From Mya arenaria (Eukaryota; Mollusca; Bivalvia; Myida; Myidae): a DNA stretch of 64,000 bases. Positions 37,702 through 50,931 of this stretch are shown one piece after another. The DNA lies in assembly GCF_026914265.1 (NCBI RefSeq), contig NC_069136.1, positions 37,366,362 to 37,430,361 on the forward strand, given 5' to 3'. Positions within the stretch are counted from its first letter, which is position 1; each line of letters starts with the position of its first letter. The notes below the pieces were generated by a model that was given only the letters and a program-made list of their open reading frames with translations, made no database searches and was not told the DNA's origin. The position numbers and the translations under genes are program-made.

Positions 37702-38072
37702 TTTAAAGATGCACAATTACTCCCAAATAAGATTTAACACATTTAATACAATAGTTTTAATATACCAAAGAGGATGAACAAATGTCGAAAACATTGATTC
37801 TTATGAAGGATACCGAGTTTAATTTAAAAGAAATGAGCAGAAAACACAATATTGCTACCTTATCAGACCATAGTAGATCGCAGTTAATCTTTTAGCATTC
37901 ACCAATCATTTAATATGTTTGCATTTTAAGCTTTAAATACACGGTTATAATATTGTTTATAGTAATTGATATTTTTCATAAATGCAATATTTAGTAGGTA
38001 GTTGGGGGTGTTTTACACAAAATTTATATTTGTTTCAGATATGTATGTATTGATTTTAAATAAGAGTGTAAT
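37702..38072 (+). mobile_element. MITE, CACTCTTACTC family
   Basis: Left end TTTAAAGATGCACAATTACTC, blocks CTTATGAAGGATACCGAG and CATTTAATATGTTTGCATTT, right end AAATAAGAGTGTAATTG. Right inverted repeat degraded. Confidence 0.75.
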
Positions 38073-38811
38073 TGTAATGAATAAAGTTCAATATGAATTG
38101 CATATCATGGTATAGCACTTTTTAAACACCCCAAAGGTTTTAGCGCGGAGCCGCTTCTTTTCAAATATTGGGGACGCGGCAGCGGCACCTGCGGCTACTG
38201 CTAAGACGCGCCTGATCGGTATAACAAGACATTGGTTTCATTATTGTAATGACTATCAAGGCAGCTGAACAGATTTGAATTTAATATCTATATCTACACT
38301 GTTTTTAAAACTGATTTATTATCAACACTCTTAGATTGTAATTTACTTATTGTAACTCATACATATATCTTCCTTTGTCTACTTAAGCGACGAACTTGTT
38401 TGATTTACTTTAATCAATGATTTGCTGATAAACCAGAGATATCCAACATGAGAGGTTTACGATACGTAAACAAAACAGGCTGCTAGGTCAGAAAGGGCAC
38501 GTCTGATGCACATTCAATGATCCTTAATGGGGCACTTGGAAGGGCCAATGTTCAATTCTTATTATGTACGTGTTGTAACCGTTCTCAATACTTATAGTTT
38601 GTTATGAACACCTTAGTTGTTATCTCTACTTTAGTGTCCAAATGATGTATAATTTGTTATTTTTTATACTTATTTCTGAAAAGTTGTCTCTGTCAAACAA
38701 AAGGGCACATCAGGGATCAGTAGTGAAATGATAGCAGTCTACCGGAAAAGAGAAGTGAGGTGCCCTTTCCTGCTATCTTGGCCTAGCTGGAGCACTGACT
38801 ATTTGAACATA

Positions 38812-39270
38812 CCGTCTCAAAGGCCCAGTGTTAAGGCGTCCGCCTACGGAGCGGGGCTCGTGGGTTCGAACCCGGGCCGCGTCATACCGAAAGACGTTAA
38901 AAGTTGGTACAAGTAGATCCCTTGCCGGGCGCTCGGCATTTAAAGGGTAGTGCTTGGAAAAGTGGTGTACTCAGTACTGGTTCAACCCAGGAAATGTGTA
39001 TCCCGTGTATCGGTGCTTTACACCGAGCACGTTAAAGAACCATGAGGTCTCTTCGCAAAGAGCTAAGGTATCGCACCCTGATCTCTTGTATCTCACTTTG
39101 TTTCAAGTCTTCGAATGTCTGGATTTGACTGCTGTCACTTCTATCTCATGTCACTTATGGCATTTAAACACAATTTAAGTCGTGATGGCGTCACGGCGGG
39201 TTCAAGCCATAATGCAGCCATGGGCGCGGACAGACCTTGATAAACTCAAATAAACAAAACAAACAAACAG
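38812..39270 (+). repeat. tRNA-headed SINE with AAAC-type tail
   Basis: The head (38825-38880) carries AGTGTTAAGGCGTCCGCC and GTGGGTTCGAACCCGGGC. The body includes GGTGCTTTACACCGAGCACG and TTAAAGAACCATGAGGTCTC. The tail is an A/C-rich run (AAACAAAACAAACAAAC) near 39250. The complete head-body-tail order makes this the best-preserved SINE in the window. Confidence 0.75.
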
Positions 39271-40209
39271 CCACTATTTGAACCCAAAAGATCTGAAGAA
39301 TACGTATAATTGAACCATCGGTGAATGAAATACTAAAAACACCCGACATCCCTTAAATAAATCATGAGGGAAACACTGGTTAATTATCATTTCCCTCGGA
39401 TACCAAACAACAAAGTCACAATTATAATAATTTATTAGTATATGGAATTTAGATACTGGTAATAAGGAGATATATAATTTGTAATTTAATATTTTACATT
39501 AAGCTTCCTAACAATGACACATGTTTGTACGACCCCTCAAGATAATGTGTGGTACACATGGCAGAATTTAGTGACGTAGTTGACAATCCCTTCCATAGCA
39601 ACATTTCAGTATGATTTATACATTTATTGTATAGATACCAATTCAATTTCAACTTATTAACATCTCAAAAGTATAGACTTTTAAAATACAATACCTCGAA
39701 ATTCCAGAAATACTAAAGCATTGTCTAAAATGAGAACATTTTTTAATCGTATATATAATGCAAACAGACAAAACATATTAACAAATAATAAAACATATTA
39801 TTTATAGACGTATTGTATGGTTTCTGTAAGAAAATTAACCAGCGCCCTATTTAATGAGCAACTTAGATTCAATTAAAAATTAAGATTAGAAATAAAGTGG
39901 TTTGATTGGTCTGTATATTTAGCTGACCAGTAGGCTGAATGGAGTCACTGAGGCATGTCTAAGGATGATGATAAGATCAATATTGAAAACTGTTGTGCAA
40001 TTTTTGCTATAGAATATTTCCATTAAAAATTGAAATAGAAGGGAATATACTTTGAGAAAGACTAAAATGTTAAATTTTGAATCATGCCGTGCTGTGTGGT
40101 GTAGAAAAGGAGCTTATGGGGTAAACTGATTTAATAATTTGTGTGATAATGAAGCCCTAGTCACAATGACATTTAAGTCAAGATGGACACAAAAGTATGT
40201 CTTGTTACT

Positions 40210-43200
40210 TCACCCAACTAACGCCGGGCCGGCCTGATGTAGGGACGGGCTGGCGTGCCTCCAGCCGGCATGTAACCGCCAACTAAGGTTTGCCCGCAGC
40301 GTGGCATACGCGGTGTCGTCAGCCCTGTTGTGATTCTCGTCAGGGTCTACGGTGTGATCGTACAGTTCTACACCATGCAGCTTGGTCCAGTCGGGTTTGA
40401 AAGTCTGGTAGGAAAACTCGGGCCACTCAGTGTAGCGGTAGCGCTCCGTGCGGAGCGAGTAGCCCATAATGTTCGTTCGGTGTTGGTGCCGCTGGTACTG
40501 AGAAAACGCGACATGCTTCCAGTCTGCTGACGTGTTGTGAACGAGGGGCATGAAACTCTCCCCTTCCGTACATGTGCTCACATGGGCTGAATTTTCGGGG
40601 CAAATGGAAACTTTGGGCAAGCCTACAGCCTCTACCAACGTTGGAAATAGGTCCACAAACTCCACAATACGCCTGGTGCTAAGGCCGGAGTCAGTTAAAC
40701 CGGGAATCTTCAGCATCATCGGAGCATGGGTAGCCAGCTCGAAATTGGTAGATTTCCCCCAGATGCCGTGTTCTCCCAGCTGCCAGCCGTGGTCGCCAAC
40801 TAGTGAAATCACTGTGCTATCTGCGAGGCCCAGTCTGTTCAGCTCGTCTAGAACTACACCTACCTGGGAGTCTACCCAACTCACCGCCGAGTAGTAAGCC
40901 CGTCTTAAGTCTAGTGCAATATTGTTTGGTATCGTATTGTTGATTTCGCCAGTAAAACTTGACCTATGAATATCTTCATACTGTGTTCGAATCTCATTAC
41001 TCTTAAACCAGGCGACTTCTGGCATACCCACGGGTGCTTTATTATTGCTGGGAAGTTTCAAAGTGTTTAAGGGATACAGGTCACCGAAGGATGCCGGCGA
41101 GACAAACGGCAAGTGGGGGCGAATAAACCCCACGGCGAGGAAGAATGGGGTGTGCGCATATTTCCCGCCCGTTGCGAACTCGCCAAGTTTCTTGGTGGCG
41201 CTCTGGGCTATCTTGTAGTCGATAAGGGGATTGGCATGGAGAAGATTATCGGGCACGAACTGCCAGGAGGCATTCTGCCGGTCCCAGTTGGAAGAGCCGG
41301 GGTAGATGTCGGGCTCAGACCAGGACAGGGGGTCTTTAATGCCCTGTGGAAACAATGAAAAGTAAGAAATAATGTATACAAATCTCTTTTCACGTCAGAT
41401 ATTATCTTGAAGGGCTTATTTCCGAAAAATGCCTTTCAAAAATGAAATACAATGGAATATTTCAAATCATAGGAATATGAACATACAGTCAAAACTTGCA
41501 ATGTCGAATTCGTTGTGACCTAAGAAAAAACCCTCGAGATAACGCGCACACGTTAAAAAACAAAATACCACAAATCTCTCATTCAATCCAAATTATTTGA
41601 AATAGTTCGACATAACCGGAACATCGAAATAACAGAGTTCGACAAAACGAATTTCGACTGTATGTTTTTTTTTGTGTTTAAAGAACCAATAACACAAATG
41701 CAACACACAATTAGTTTTATAAAAACTGTGCGGATAACTTTCAACAATCACAAATCAAGATGACTTTGACACATCAGATATCGATTATAGATCGGTAGAT
41801 TGTTTTATTATAATCGATCATCGATATTATGACTACCTGATGAAAGATCTTGCCGATGCCGATAGACCTGCGGCCATGATTCCGAAAGTACTGTGGCAGA
41901 GTGGTGAAGTTTCCGCCCGCAGACCGGAAATGCGTCTCCAGGTCGTACACGCGCGTGGTGTCCGGTCGCCGGCCTGGATAAATGCAAGTGTCATTGGAGA
42001 AAAGTTTCGAAAAGTTCAATGATTGTAGAGAAAGTAATATTAATTTATGCTAATATAAAAGACTCTTATCCGATATTTTGCGTGAGAATTTTTGTGTTGT
42101 GGGGGGGGGGGGTGCCTGTAGAAAGCCCACTTGTCTGGCTTAGTAACCACGAACCACACATATCTATACGTACGCCAAGTCCGGAAAACGAACCCGGGAC
42201 GCCATAGTTAAAAGCGAGTGAGCTAATCACTTCGCTAAACGGACAACATTGGATTAGTGTTAAAGCATGTATGATTTGTTTTATCCTTTGTTTCTCTAAT
42301 TGTGATACACTAGCAGTAACAATTTTTCTTTATGTTTATAACAACACACTGAATTTACGACCAGAACGCTGCGGAGCGAACTCCACCGTTCGTCTGTTGA
42401 TGTTATTTCTCAGTCTAACAAGGGGCCTAACTTGACGATGATTAAAGGGACTACATACTATACTACATGTACATTGGGTCTCTCATAACATCCCACCCAT
42501 ATTTGATATGAATATCTTGAACATACGTTGAGCTATGGCTTAGGTTAAAGTTTGTTTCGAACACCGCCGCTGACGAAGCCTAGAACACAATCAAAGCTTT
42601 GACAATACCTTGATCTGTTGACTTTGAACATCAGAACAAAAAAGAACAAAAAGAAATTAAATTAAGAAGCCGATAAAACACTTTTTTGCTATATGTTTAT
42701 GTAACAGTCGAAACCCGTTATGTCGAACTCTGTTATCTCGATGTTGTGGTTATGTCGAACTTTTTTCGAATAGTTTGGGATGAGTTAGAGATTGGTAATT
42801 TGTATGTTATATTAAATATTCGTTATCTCGAAGTTTTCCCCGAGGTCCCCAAGAAATCGACATAGCGAGTTTTGATTGTATGTTACGGAGTTCTTATTTC
42901 AATGACTGGTGATTGAATCCTATTTTAGGCGTACAGATTTTGCAAAAGTTAATGTTTTTATTGGTTATTTCCCCCGATCGAGTTTAAACTCTATAAAGTA
43001 AAGACGAAAACCTATAAACAATAAGTAGTATGTAACCTGTTAGGAAGGATGTCCTGCTGGGACTACATACGGCCTGCTGCACATACGCGCGGCGCACGAG
43101 AAGGGAACTTCCGGCCAGAGCGTCCATGTGGGGCGTGTGTGGCGGCGGATCGTCATGGGTCGGGAAATCGGCGCCCTGGAAGCAGCCGAGGTCAGGGCGG

Positions 43201-43295
43201 AGGTCATCCACGATGATAAACAATACATTCTTTCGGGCGCCACATTGCAAGAAGAATCCGTATAGTAAGAATAACAATGTGTGTGCTCTATTCAT
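40210..43295 (-). CDS. IDS: Iduronate-2-sulfatase-like lysosomal sulfatase, three exons
   Basis: Predicted to remove 2-O-sulfate from iduronate in heparan and dermatan sulfate inside lysosomes (family knowledge). Exons 43037-43295, 41837-41973 and 40210-41343 join in phase (G|GC, then phase 0) to give 509 aa, versus 550 in human IDS. Residues 1-20 form a hydrophobic signal peptide. Metal-binding VDD is at 29-31, and the formylglycine motif CSPSR is at 77-81 with the following [14 protein letters not shown] spans the first junction, GKIFH lies near the end of exon 2, and [10 protein letters not shown] begins at 316. [15 protein letters not shown] matches the family core. A second in-frame ATG at 43325 would add ten residues ahead of the signal peptide; I prefer 43295. 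The C-terminus (after LSWRLHAGW) is unlike human IDS. Introns hold a SINE and two Tigger-like MITEs. The 5' end faces the 46-bp array about 320 bp away. Confidence 0.9.
41484..41662. mobile_element. Tigger/pogo-like MITE in sulfatase intron 2
   Basis: Left end TACAGTCAAAACTTGCAATG, right end CGAATTTCGACTGTA, TA at both edges. The interior keeps TCGACATAACCGGAACATCG, the usual Tigger-derived motif. Confidence 0.65.
42100..42246 (-). repeat. tRNA-derived SINE in sulfatase intron 1, minus orientation
   Basis: The minus strand starts GTTGTCCGTTTAGCGAAGTG, with GATTAGCTCACTCGC (A-box region) and CCCGGGTTCGTTTTCC (B-box region). It ends at a 12-base homopolymer near 42,105. It shares orientation with the host gene. 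Confidence 0.55.
42702..42880. mobile_element. Tigger/pogo-like MITE in sulfatase intron 1
   Basis: Left end TAACAGTCGAAACCCGTTAT, interior GTTATCTCGA and GTTATGTCGAAC, right end GCGAGTTTTGATTGTA. Same group as 41484-41662 but a separate insertion. Confidence 0.65.
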
Positions 43296-43612
43296 TGTTA
43301 AACTTAGCCGATAAAAAAGGACCACGAGTTGTTAAATGTGAGTTGATAAGACATTGTGGTCTTGTTATTGACCTTTAATCGGAAGACAAGATAATTATGT
43401 TATTGTACGTTAAATTCATCTAAGGGAGATAACTGTTGGAATATTAAACAAACCAAAAAACATGGTATTAATGACTACTGAACAAGAAAAATAATGTTAT
43501 AAAATATAATAGCGTTGAATTTTTTGTGACGGCCAGTGACAATCGAGGATTTTTCAAATGTCCTGTTCGTTAATGTTACGTCGAGCGATTTTGACGAATG
43601 CGCCCCAAAAAA

Positions 43613-45875
43613 AGTTGCATATATATATGCAACAACACATGTATATATATTGTTGCATATAGTATATATAGTTGCATATACTCTATATATACATGTATTT
43701 GCATATGGTGTATATAGTTGCATATACACTATACATACATGTAGTTGCATATGGTGTATATAGTTGCATATACTCTATATATACATGTAGTTGCATATGG
43801 TGTATATAGTTGCATATACTCTATATATACATGTAGTTGCATATGGTGTATATAGTTGCATATACTCTATATATACATGTAGTTGCATATGGTGTATATA
43901 GTTGCATATACTCTATATATACATGTAGTTGCATATGGTGTATATAGTTGCATATACTCTATATATACATGTAGTTGCATATGGTGTATATAGTTGCATA
44001 TACTCTATACATACATGTAGTTGCATATGGTGTATACAGTTGCATATACTCTATAGATACATGTATTTGCATATGGTGTATATAGTTGCATATACTCTAT
44101 ACAAGCATGTAGTTGCATATGGTGTATATAGTTGCATATACTCTATAGATACATGTAGTTGCATATGGTGTATATAGTTGCATATACTCTAAACATACAT
44201 GTAGTTGCATATGGTGTATATAGTTGCATATACTCTATACATACATGTAGTTGCATATGGTGTATATAGTTGCATATACTCTAAACATACATGTAGTTGC
44301 ATATGGTGTATATAGTTGCATATACTCTAAACATACATGTAGTTGCATATGGTGTATATAGTTGCATATACTCTATATATACATGTAGTTGCATATAGTA
44401 TATATAGTTGCATATACTCTATACATACATGTAGTTGCATATGGTGTATATAGTTGCATATACTCTATACATACATGTAGTTGCATATGGTGTATATAGT
44501 TGCATATACTCTATACATACATGTAGTTGCATATAGTATATATAGTTGCATATACTCTATACAAGCATGTAGTTGCATATGGTGTATATAGTTGCATATA
44601 CTCTATATATACATGTAGTTGCATATAGTATATATAGTTGCATATACTCTATACAAGCATGTAGTTGCATATGGTGTATATAGTTGCATATACTCTATAT
44701 ATACATGTAGTTGCATATAGTATATATAGTTGCATATACTCTATACATACATGTAGTTGCATATGGTGTATATAGTTGCATATACTCTATATATACATGT
44801 AGTTGCATATAGTATATAGTTGCATATACTCTATATATACATGTAGTTGCATATAGTATATATAGTTGCATATACTCTATATATACATGTAGTTGCATAT
44901 AGTATATATAGTTGCATATACTCTATACATACATGTAGTTGCATATAGTATATATAGTTGCATATACTCTATATATACATGTAGTTGCATATAGTATATA
45001 TAGTTGCATATACTCTATATATACATGTAGTTGCATATAGTATATATAGTTGCATATACTCTATACATACATGTAGTTGCATATAGTATATATAGTTGCA
45101 TATACTCTATATATACATGTAGTTGCATATAGTATATATAGTTGCATATACTCTATATATACATGTAGTTGCATATGGTGTATATAGTTGCATATACTCT
45201 ATAGATACATGTAGTTGCATATGGTGTATATAGTTGCATATACTCTATACATACATGTAGTTGCATATGGTGTATATAGTTGCATATACTCTATAGATAC
45301 ATGTAGTTGCATATGGTGTATATAGTTGCATATACTCTATACATACATGTAGTTGCATATGGTGTATACATGTAGTTGCATATGGTATATATAGTTGCAT
45401 ATACTCTATATATACGTGTAGTTGCATATAGTATATATAGTTGCATATACTCTATATATACATGTAGTTGCATATGGTGTATATAGTTGCATATACTCTA
45501 TATATACATGTAGTTGCATATGGTGTATATAGTTGCATATACTCTATAGATACATGTAGTTGCATATAGTATATATAGTTGCATATACTCTATATATACA
45601 TGTAGTTGCATATAGTATATATAGTTGCATATACTCTATACATACATGTAGTTGCATATAGTATATATAGTTGCATATACTCTATACATACATGTAGTTG
45701 CATATAGTATATATAGTTGCATATACTCTATACATACATGTAGTTGCATATAGTATATATAGTTGCATATACTCTATACATACATGTAGTTGCATATGGT
45801 ATATATAGTTGCATATACTCTATACATACATGTAGTTGCATATAGTATATATAGTTGCATATACTCTATAGATAC
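43613..45875. repeat. 46-bp tandem array, left block (~49 units)
   Basis: Each unit is 46 bp made of two GTTGCATAT-led halves of 19 and 27 bases (GTTGCATATGGTGTATATA, then GTTGCATATACTCTATATAT and ACATGTA). Variants alternate: GGTGTATATA or AGTATATATA, and ATATATAC, ATACATAC or ATAGATAC. The array begins with the 20-base perfect palindrome GTTGCATATATATATGCAAC (43617-43636). Long open readings on both strands are a by-product of a stop-poor unit. Confidence 0.95.
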
Positions 45876-47313
45876 TGTTGGGGGTCCGGGGCACCTAGGG
45901 TACTGTTAATCGGGCTGGCTTGTATTAAGGACGGGGACAAACAATGACTAGACAAATCATGTTAAACTGTAACACCGGTACTATTCAGTAAATACACTAA
46001 GAATATTACGTTGTTCCTCTTTAAAACTGTGATACACCGTTTACGTTCATAGTAATTTTCCTGACATTACTTTATACGCTTGACACCTTAAATTGGCTTT
46101 ATGACTTTCCTTCAGTTTATAGTATGTGCAACACAAAGAAAGACACTTTAAACGTTTATATGTTTTATTTCTATGGACGGAGAAATAATGTTTTCAAATA
46201 ACGCCAACACAATATACCCCTCGATTATCGCGTTAAACTGTTATTATATGTCGCTGCGTATAGTTTATAGTATACAGTACAATTAATATTCATTTAAGTC
46301 AGCCTTCACTTCCACATTCAACAATATCATAATAAAGGTTAAAGAATTCTATTGCTTTAAGTTATAAATCGTATTTTCATAAAGTTACTACAAACTAGTA
46401 TAAATTTGTATAAAACAAAGTCTAGCCGTTTTAAATAATTCAAATACTGCCGCTATAACGTACTTTTATTTGCGTAAAGCTTTAAATCAATATTTTCAAT
46501 ACTGCGGCTATACTCAATAATGGCAAAAAATGTCTCAACCCTGAACTGAAAAATCGCAGCCCTTTTATACTCAGAAAAATATATCGATCAAATAATTGAT
46601 CGAAAAGACTCGAAAAGTGAATCGAAAAGTGTCGAACAACTTGATCGATTTAAAAATGCGATGGAAATGCTATCGAAATTAATCGATCGTTTCCGACACT
46701 GTCTACGACTTTTAATTCTAAAAATAGAAACATCAATGTCTTTACTGTGATGTAAACAAGACTGGAATGTTAGTATAACTGAGCAGGCTTATGGAATTTA
46801 ACAGTGGTAGCTGCAAATCACTAACCGTGAAATTATGCGTAGATGTACTTTGTGACCTTGAGCGAAAAGGAAGTGCATACATGTAAACAACAAGATGGCT
46901 GACAATGTGAAAGTTCAACATAAAAAACATGGAATTTACTTGCAATAAGCGACTAATCGAGGGTAAAACGAATAGTGAATTAAGTATAGTTAACCAGTAA
47001 GTCTTACTGGTGATGCTTATTATGATTTTTAATTTTACTAGTCGGTAAACATATACGAAAATAGTGTAATTTCTGTGAAACTACCATAAATGTCAACGGG
47101 TGGGGTAATGCAATAAGATGTTTTCATATCTGTAAAGTTTGTGCTACCCCACCTGTGTTTCAAAGTAATCGAGGATAATGATTATATCATATATCACAGG
47201 TAAGTCCCATTTTTACCATATAAATTCAAATAAATTGTAAAATGCAACTTGTTATTGTTAATGTTAATGATATTTTAAGAACTCAAATTTACGGGCTGGC
47301 CTTGGGCCTATCA
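45876..47313. mobile_element. Probable solo LTR inserted in the 46-bp array
   Basis: A 1,438-bp single-copy block starts TGTTGGGGGTCC and ends GGGCCTATCA (TG...CA), flanked by ATAC on both sides. Removing it with one ATAC restores the array unit exactly (TATAGATACATGTAG). A TATA-like TTTTATACT near 46,563 and an AATAAA near 47,228 fit LTR promoter and polyadenylation signals. No internal coding region or second LTR, so it would be a recombined fossil. Family not assignable. The clean duplication suggests it is not very old. Confidence 0.5.
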
Positions 47314-50300
47314 ATACATGTAGTTGCATATGGTGTATATAGTTGCATATACTCTATATATACATGTAGTTGCATATGGTGTATATAGTTGCATATACTC
47401 TATACATACATGTAGTTGCATATGGTGTATATAGTTGCATATACTCTATATATACATGTAGTTGCATATGGTGTATATAGTTGCATATACTCTATACATA
47501 CATGTAGTTGCATATGGTGTATATAGTTGCATATACTCTATACATACATGTAGTTGCATATGGTGTATATAGTTGCATATACTCTATATATACATGTAGT
47601 TGCATATGGTGTATATAGTTGCATATACTCTATATATACATGTAGTTGCATATGGTGTATATAGTTGCATATACTCTATATATACATGTAGTTGCATATG
47701 GTGTATATAGTTGCATATACTCTATATATACATGTAGTTGCATATGGTGTATATAGTTGCATATACTCTATATATACATGTAGTTGCATATGGTGTATAT
47801 AGTTGCATATACTCTATATATACATGTAGTTGCATATGGTGTATATAGTTGCATATACTCTATACATACATGTAGTTGCATATGGTGTATATAGTTGCAT
47901 ATACTCTATATATACATGTAGTTGCATATGGTGTATATAGTTGCATATACTCTATATATACATGTAGTTGCATATGGTGTATATAGTTGCATATACTCTA
48001 TATATACATGTAGTTGCATATGGTGTATATAGTTGCATATACTCTATACATACATGTAGTTGCATATGGTGTATATAGTTGCATATACTCTATACATACA
48101 TGTAGTTGCATATGGTGTATATAGTTGCATATACTCTATAGATACATGTAGTTGCATATGGTGTATATAGTTGCATATACTCTAAACATACATGTAGTTG
48201 CATATGGTGTATATAGTTGCATATACTCTAAACATACATGTAGTTGCATATGGTGTATATAGTTGCATATACTCTAAACATACATGTAGTTGCATATGGT
48301 GTATATAGTTGCATATACTCTATAGATACATGTAGTTGCATATGGTGTATATAGTTGCATATACTCTATACATACATGTAGTTGCATATGGTGTATATAG
48401 TTGCATATACTCTATACATACATGTAGTTGCATATGGTGTATATAGTTGCATATACTCTATACATACATGTAGTTGCATATGGTGTATATAGTTGCATAT
48501 ACTCTATACATACATGTAGTTGCATATGGTGTATATAGTTGCATATACTCTATATATACATGTAGTTGCATATGGTGTATATAGTTGCATATACTCTATA
48601 TATACATGTAGTTGCATATGGTGTATACATGTAGTTGCATATGGTATATATAGTTGCATATACTCTATATATACGTGTAGTTGCATATGGTATATATATA
48701 GTTGCATATACTCTATATATACGTGTAGTTGCATATAGTATATATAGTTGCATATACTCTATATATACACGTAGTTGCATATAGTATATATAGTTGCATA
48801 TACTCTATATATACGTGTAGTTGCATATGGTGTATACATGTAGTAGCATATGGTATATATAGTTGCATATACTCTATATATACATGTAGTTGCATATGGT
48901 GTATACATGTAGTAGCATATGGTATATATAGTTGCATATACTCTATATATACGTGTAGTTGCATATGGTATATATATAGTTGCATATACTCTATATATAC
49001 GTGTAGTTGCATATAGTATATATAGTTGCATATACTCTATATATACACGTAGTTGCATATAGTATATATAGTTGCATATACTCTATATATACGTGTAGTT
49101 GCATATAGTATATATAGTTGCATATACTCTATATATACGTGTAGTTGCATATAGTATATATAGTTTATATACTCTATATATACGTGTAGTTGCATATAGT
49201 ATATATAGTTTTATATACTCTATATATACATGTAGTTGCATATAGTATATATATAGTTTTATATACTCTATATATACGTGTAGTTGCATATAGTATATAT
49301 ATAGTTTTATATACTCTATATATACGTGTAGTTGCATATTGTATATATAGTTGCATATACTCTATATATACGTATAGTTGCATATTGTATATATAGTTGC
49401 ATATACTCTATATATATGTGTAGTTGCATATAGTATATATATAGTTGCATATACTCTATATATACGTGTAGTTGCATATAGTATATATAGTTGCATATAC
49501 TCTTTATATACGTGTAGTTGCATATAGTATATATAGTTGCATATACTCTATATATACGTGTAGTTGCATATAGTATATATAGTTGCATATACTCTATATA
49601 TACGTGTAGTTGCATATAGTATATATAGTTGCATATACTCTATATATACGTGTAGTTGTATATAGTATATATAGTTGCATATACTCTATATATACGTGTA
49701 GTTGCATATAGTATATATAGTTGCATATACTCTATATATACGTGTAGTTGCATATAGTATCTATAGTTGCATATTCTCTATATATACGTGTAGTTGCATA
49801 TAGTATCTATAGTTGCATATACTCTATATATACGTGTAGTTGCATATATTATATATATAGTTGCATATACTCTATATATACGTGTAGTTGCATATAGTAT
49901 ATATAGTTGCATATACTCTATATATACACGTAGTTGCATATAGTATATATATAGTTGCATATACTCTATATATGCGTGTAGTTGCATATAGTATATATAT
50001 AGTTGCATATACTCTATATATACGTGTAGTTGCATATAGTATATATATAGTTGCATATACTCTATATATACTTGTAGTTGCATATAGTATATATAGTTGC
50101 ATATACTCTCTATATACATGTAGTTGCATATAGTATATATATAGTTGCATATACTCTATATATACGTGTAGTTGCATATAGTATATATAGTTGCATATAC
50201 TCTATATATACACGTAGTTGCATATAGTATATATAGTTGCATATACTCTATATATACGTGTAGTTGCATATAGTATATATAGTTGCATATACTCTATATA

Positions 50301-50557
50301 TACGTGTAGTTGCATATAGTATATATAGTTGCATATACTCTATATATACGTGTAGTTGCATATACTTGTATATACTCTATATATACGTGTAGTTGCATAT
50401 AGTATATATAGTTGCATATACTCTATATATACGTGTAGTTGCATATAGTATATATAGTTGCATATACTCTATATATACGTGTAGTTGCATATAGTATATA
50501 TAGTTGCATATACTCTATATATACATGTAGTTGCATATAGTATATATAGTTGCATAT
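47314..50557. repeat. 46-bp tandem array, right block (~70 units)
   Basis: Same unit as the left block. From about 48,650 rightward the spacer ACATGTAG is mostly ACGTGTAG and the half-unit is mostly AGTATATATAG, so the block is zoned. Shortened units with GTGTATACATGTAG recur near 48,620, 48,840 and 48,900. The array ends abruptly at GTTGCATATCAGTC. Confidence 0.95.
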
Positions 50558-50931
50558 CAGTCAAATTTAACAACAAGGCTATCTTGCTAGACTAGTGTCA
50601 GTAGTTAAAGGCAGCATATACATACAACAAAAATTACATACTTTGTTTGATAACTGAATTTTTAAAATTATAGTGTATTTATTTTTTTCACAGGGTCTAT
50701 GACCTTCTGGATATTCTGTAAATAAATTCTGAACTTGTAATAAAATCTAAAGTATTAAAGTTAAGTAAAAATCCATTAAATTATTACATTCCTATTGAAA
50801 AAAAACAAACTATTCGTACGTGCAGTTTGTGTTGACAAACACTGTCCACTTCCTGTTGCATTGATACGCTACACGTATTGATTAGATAGTTGATGATAAC
50901 TGCAAGGTTGCAAAACCTTTAACAAGTGCAG
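50558..50931. other. Spacer between the 46-bp and 86-bp arrays
   Basis: About 370 bp of AT-rich unique sequence separates the two unrelated tandem arrays. Nothing else seen. Confidence 0.5.

Larger units (their letters stand above)
35876..40209. other. No gene seen apart from listed MITE and SINE
   Basis: Two small GC-richer patches (36,390-36,440 and 38,140-38,215) have no open reading with splice sites. The right end should include the sulfatase 3'UTR. Confidence 0.45.

Noticed and set aside
43929-50177. Many Tyr/Ile-rich open readings on both strands
   Set aside because: The 46-bp unit is stop-poor, and three units make 138 bases, so the same peptides cycle on both strands. This is repeat structure, not proteins.
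43613-50557. CRISPR-like array
   Set aside because: Repeats are head-to-tail with no unique spacers, and the genome is eukaryotic.
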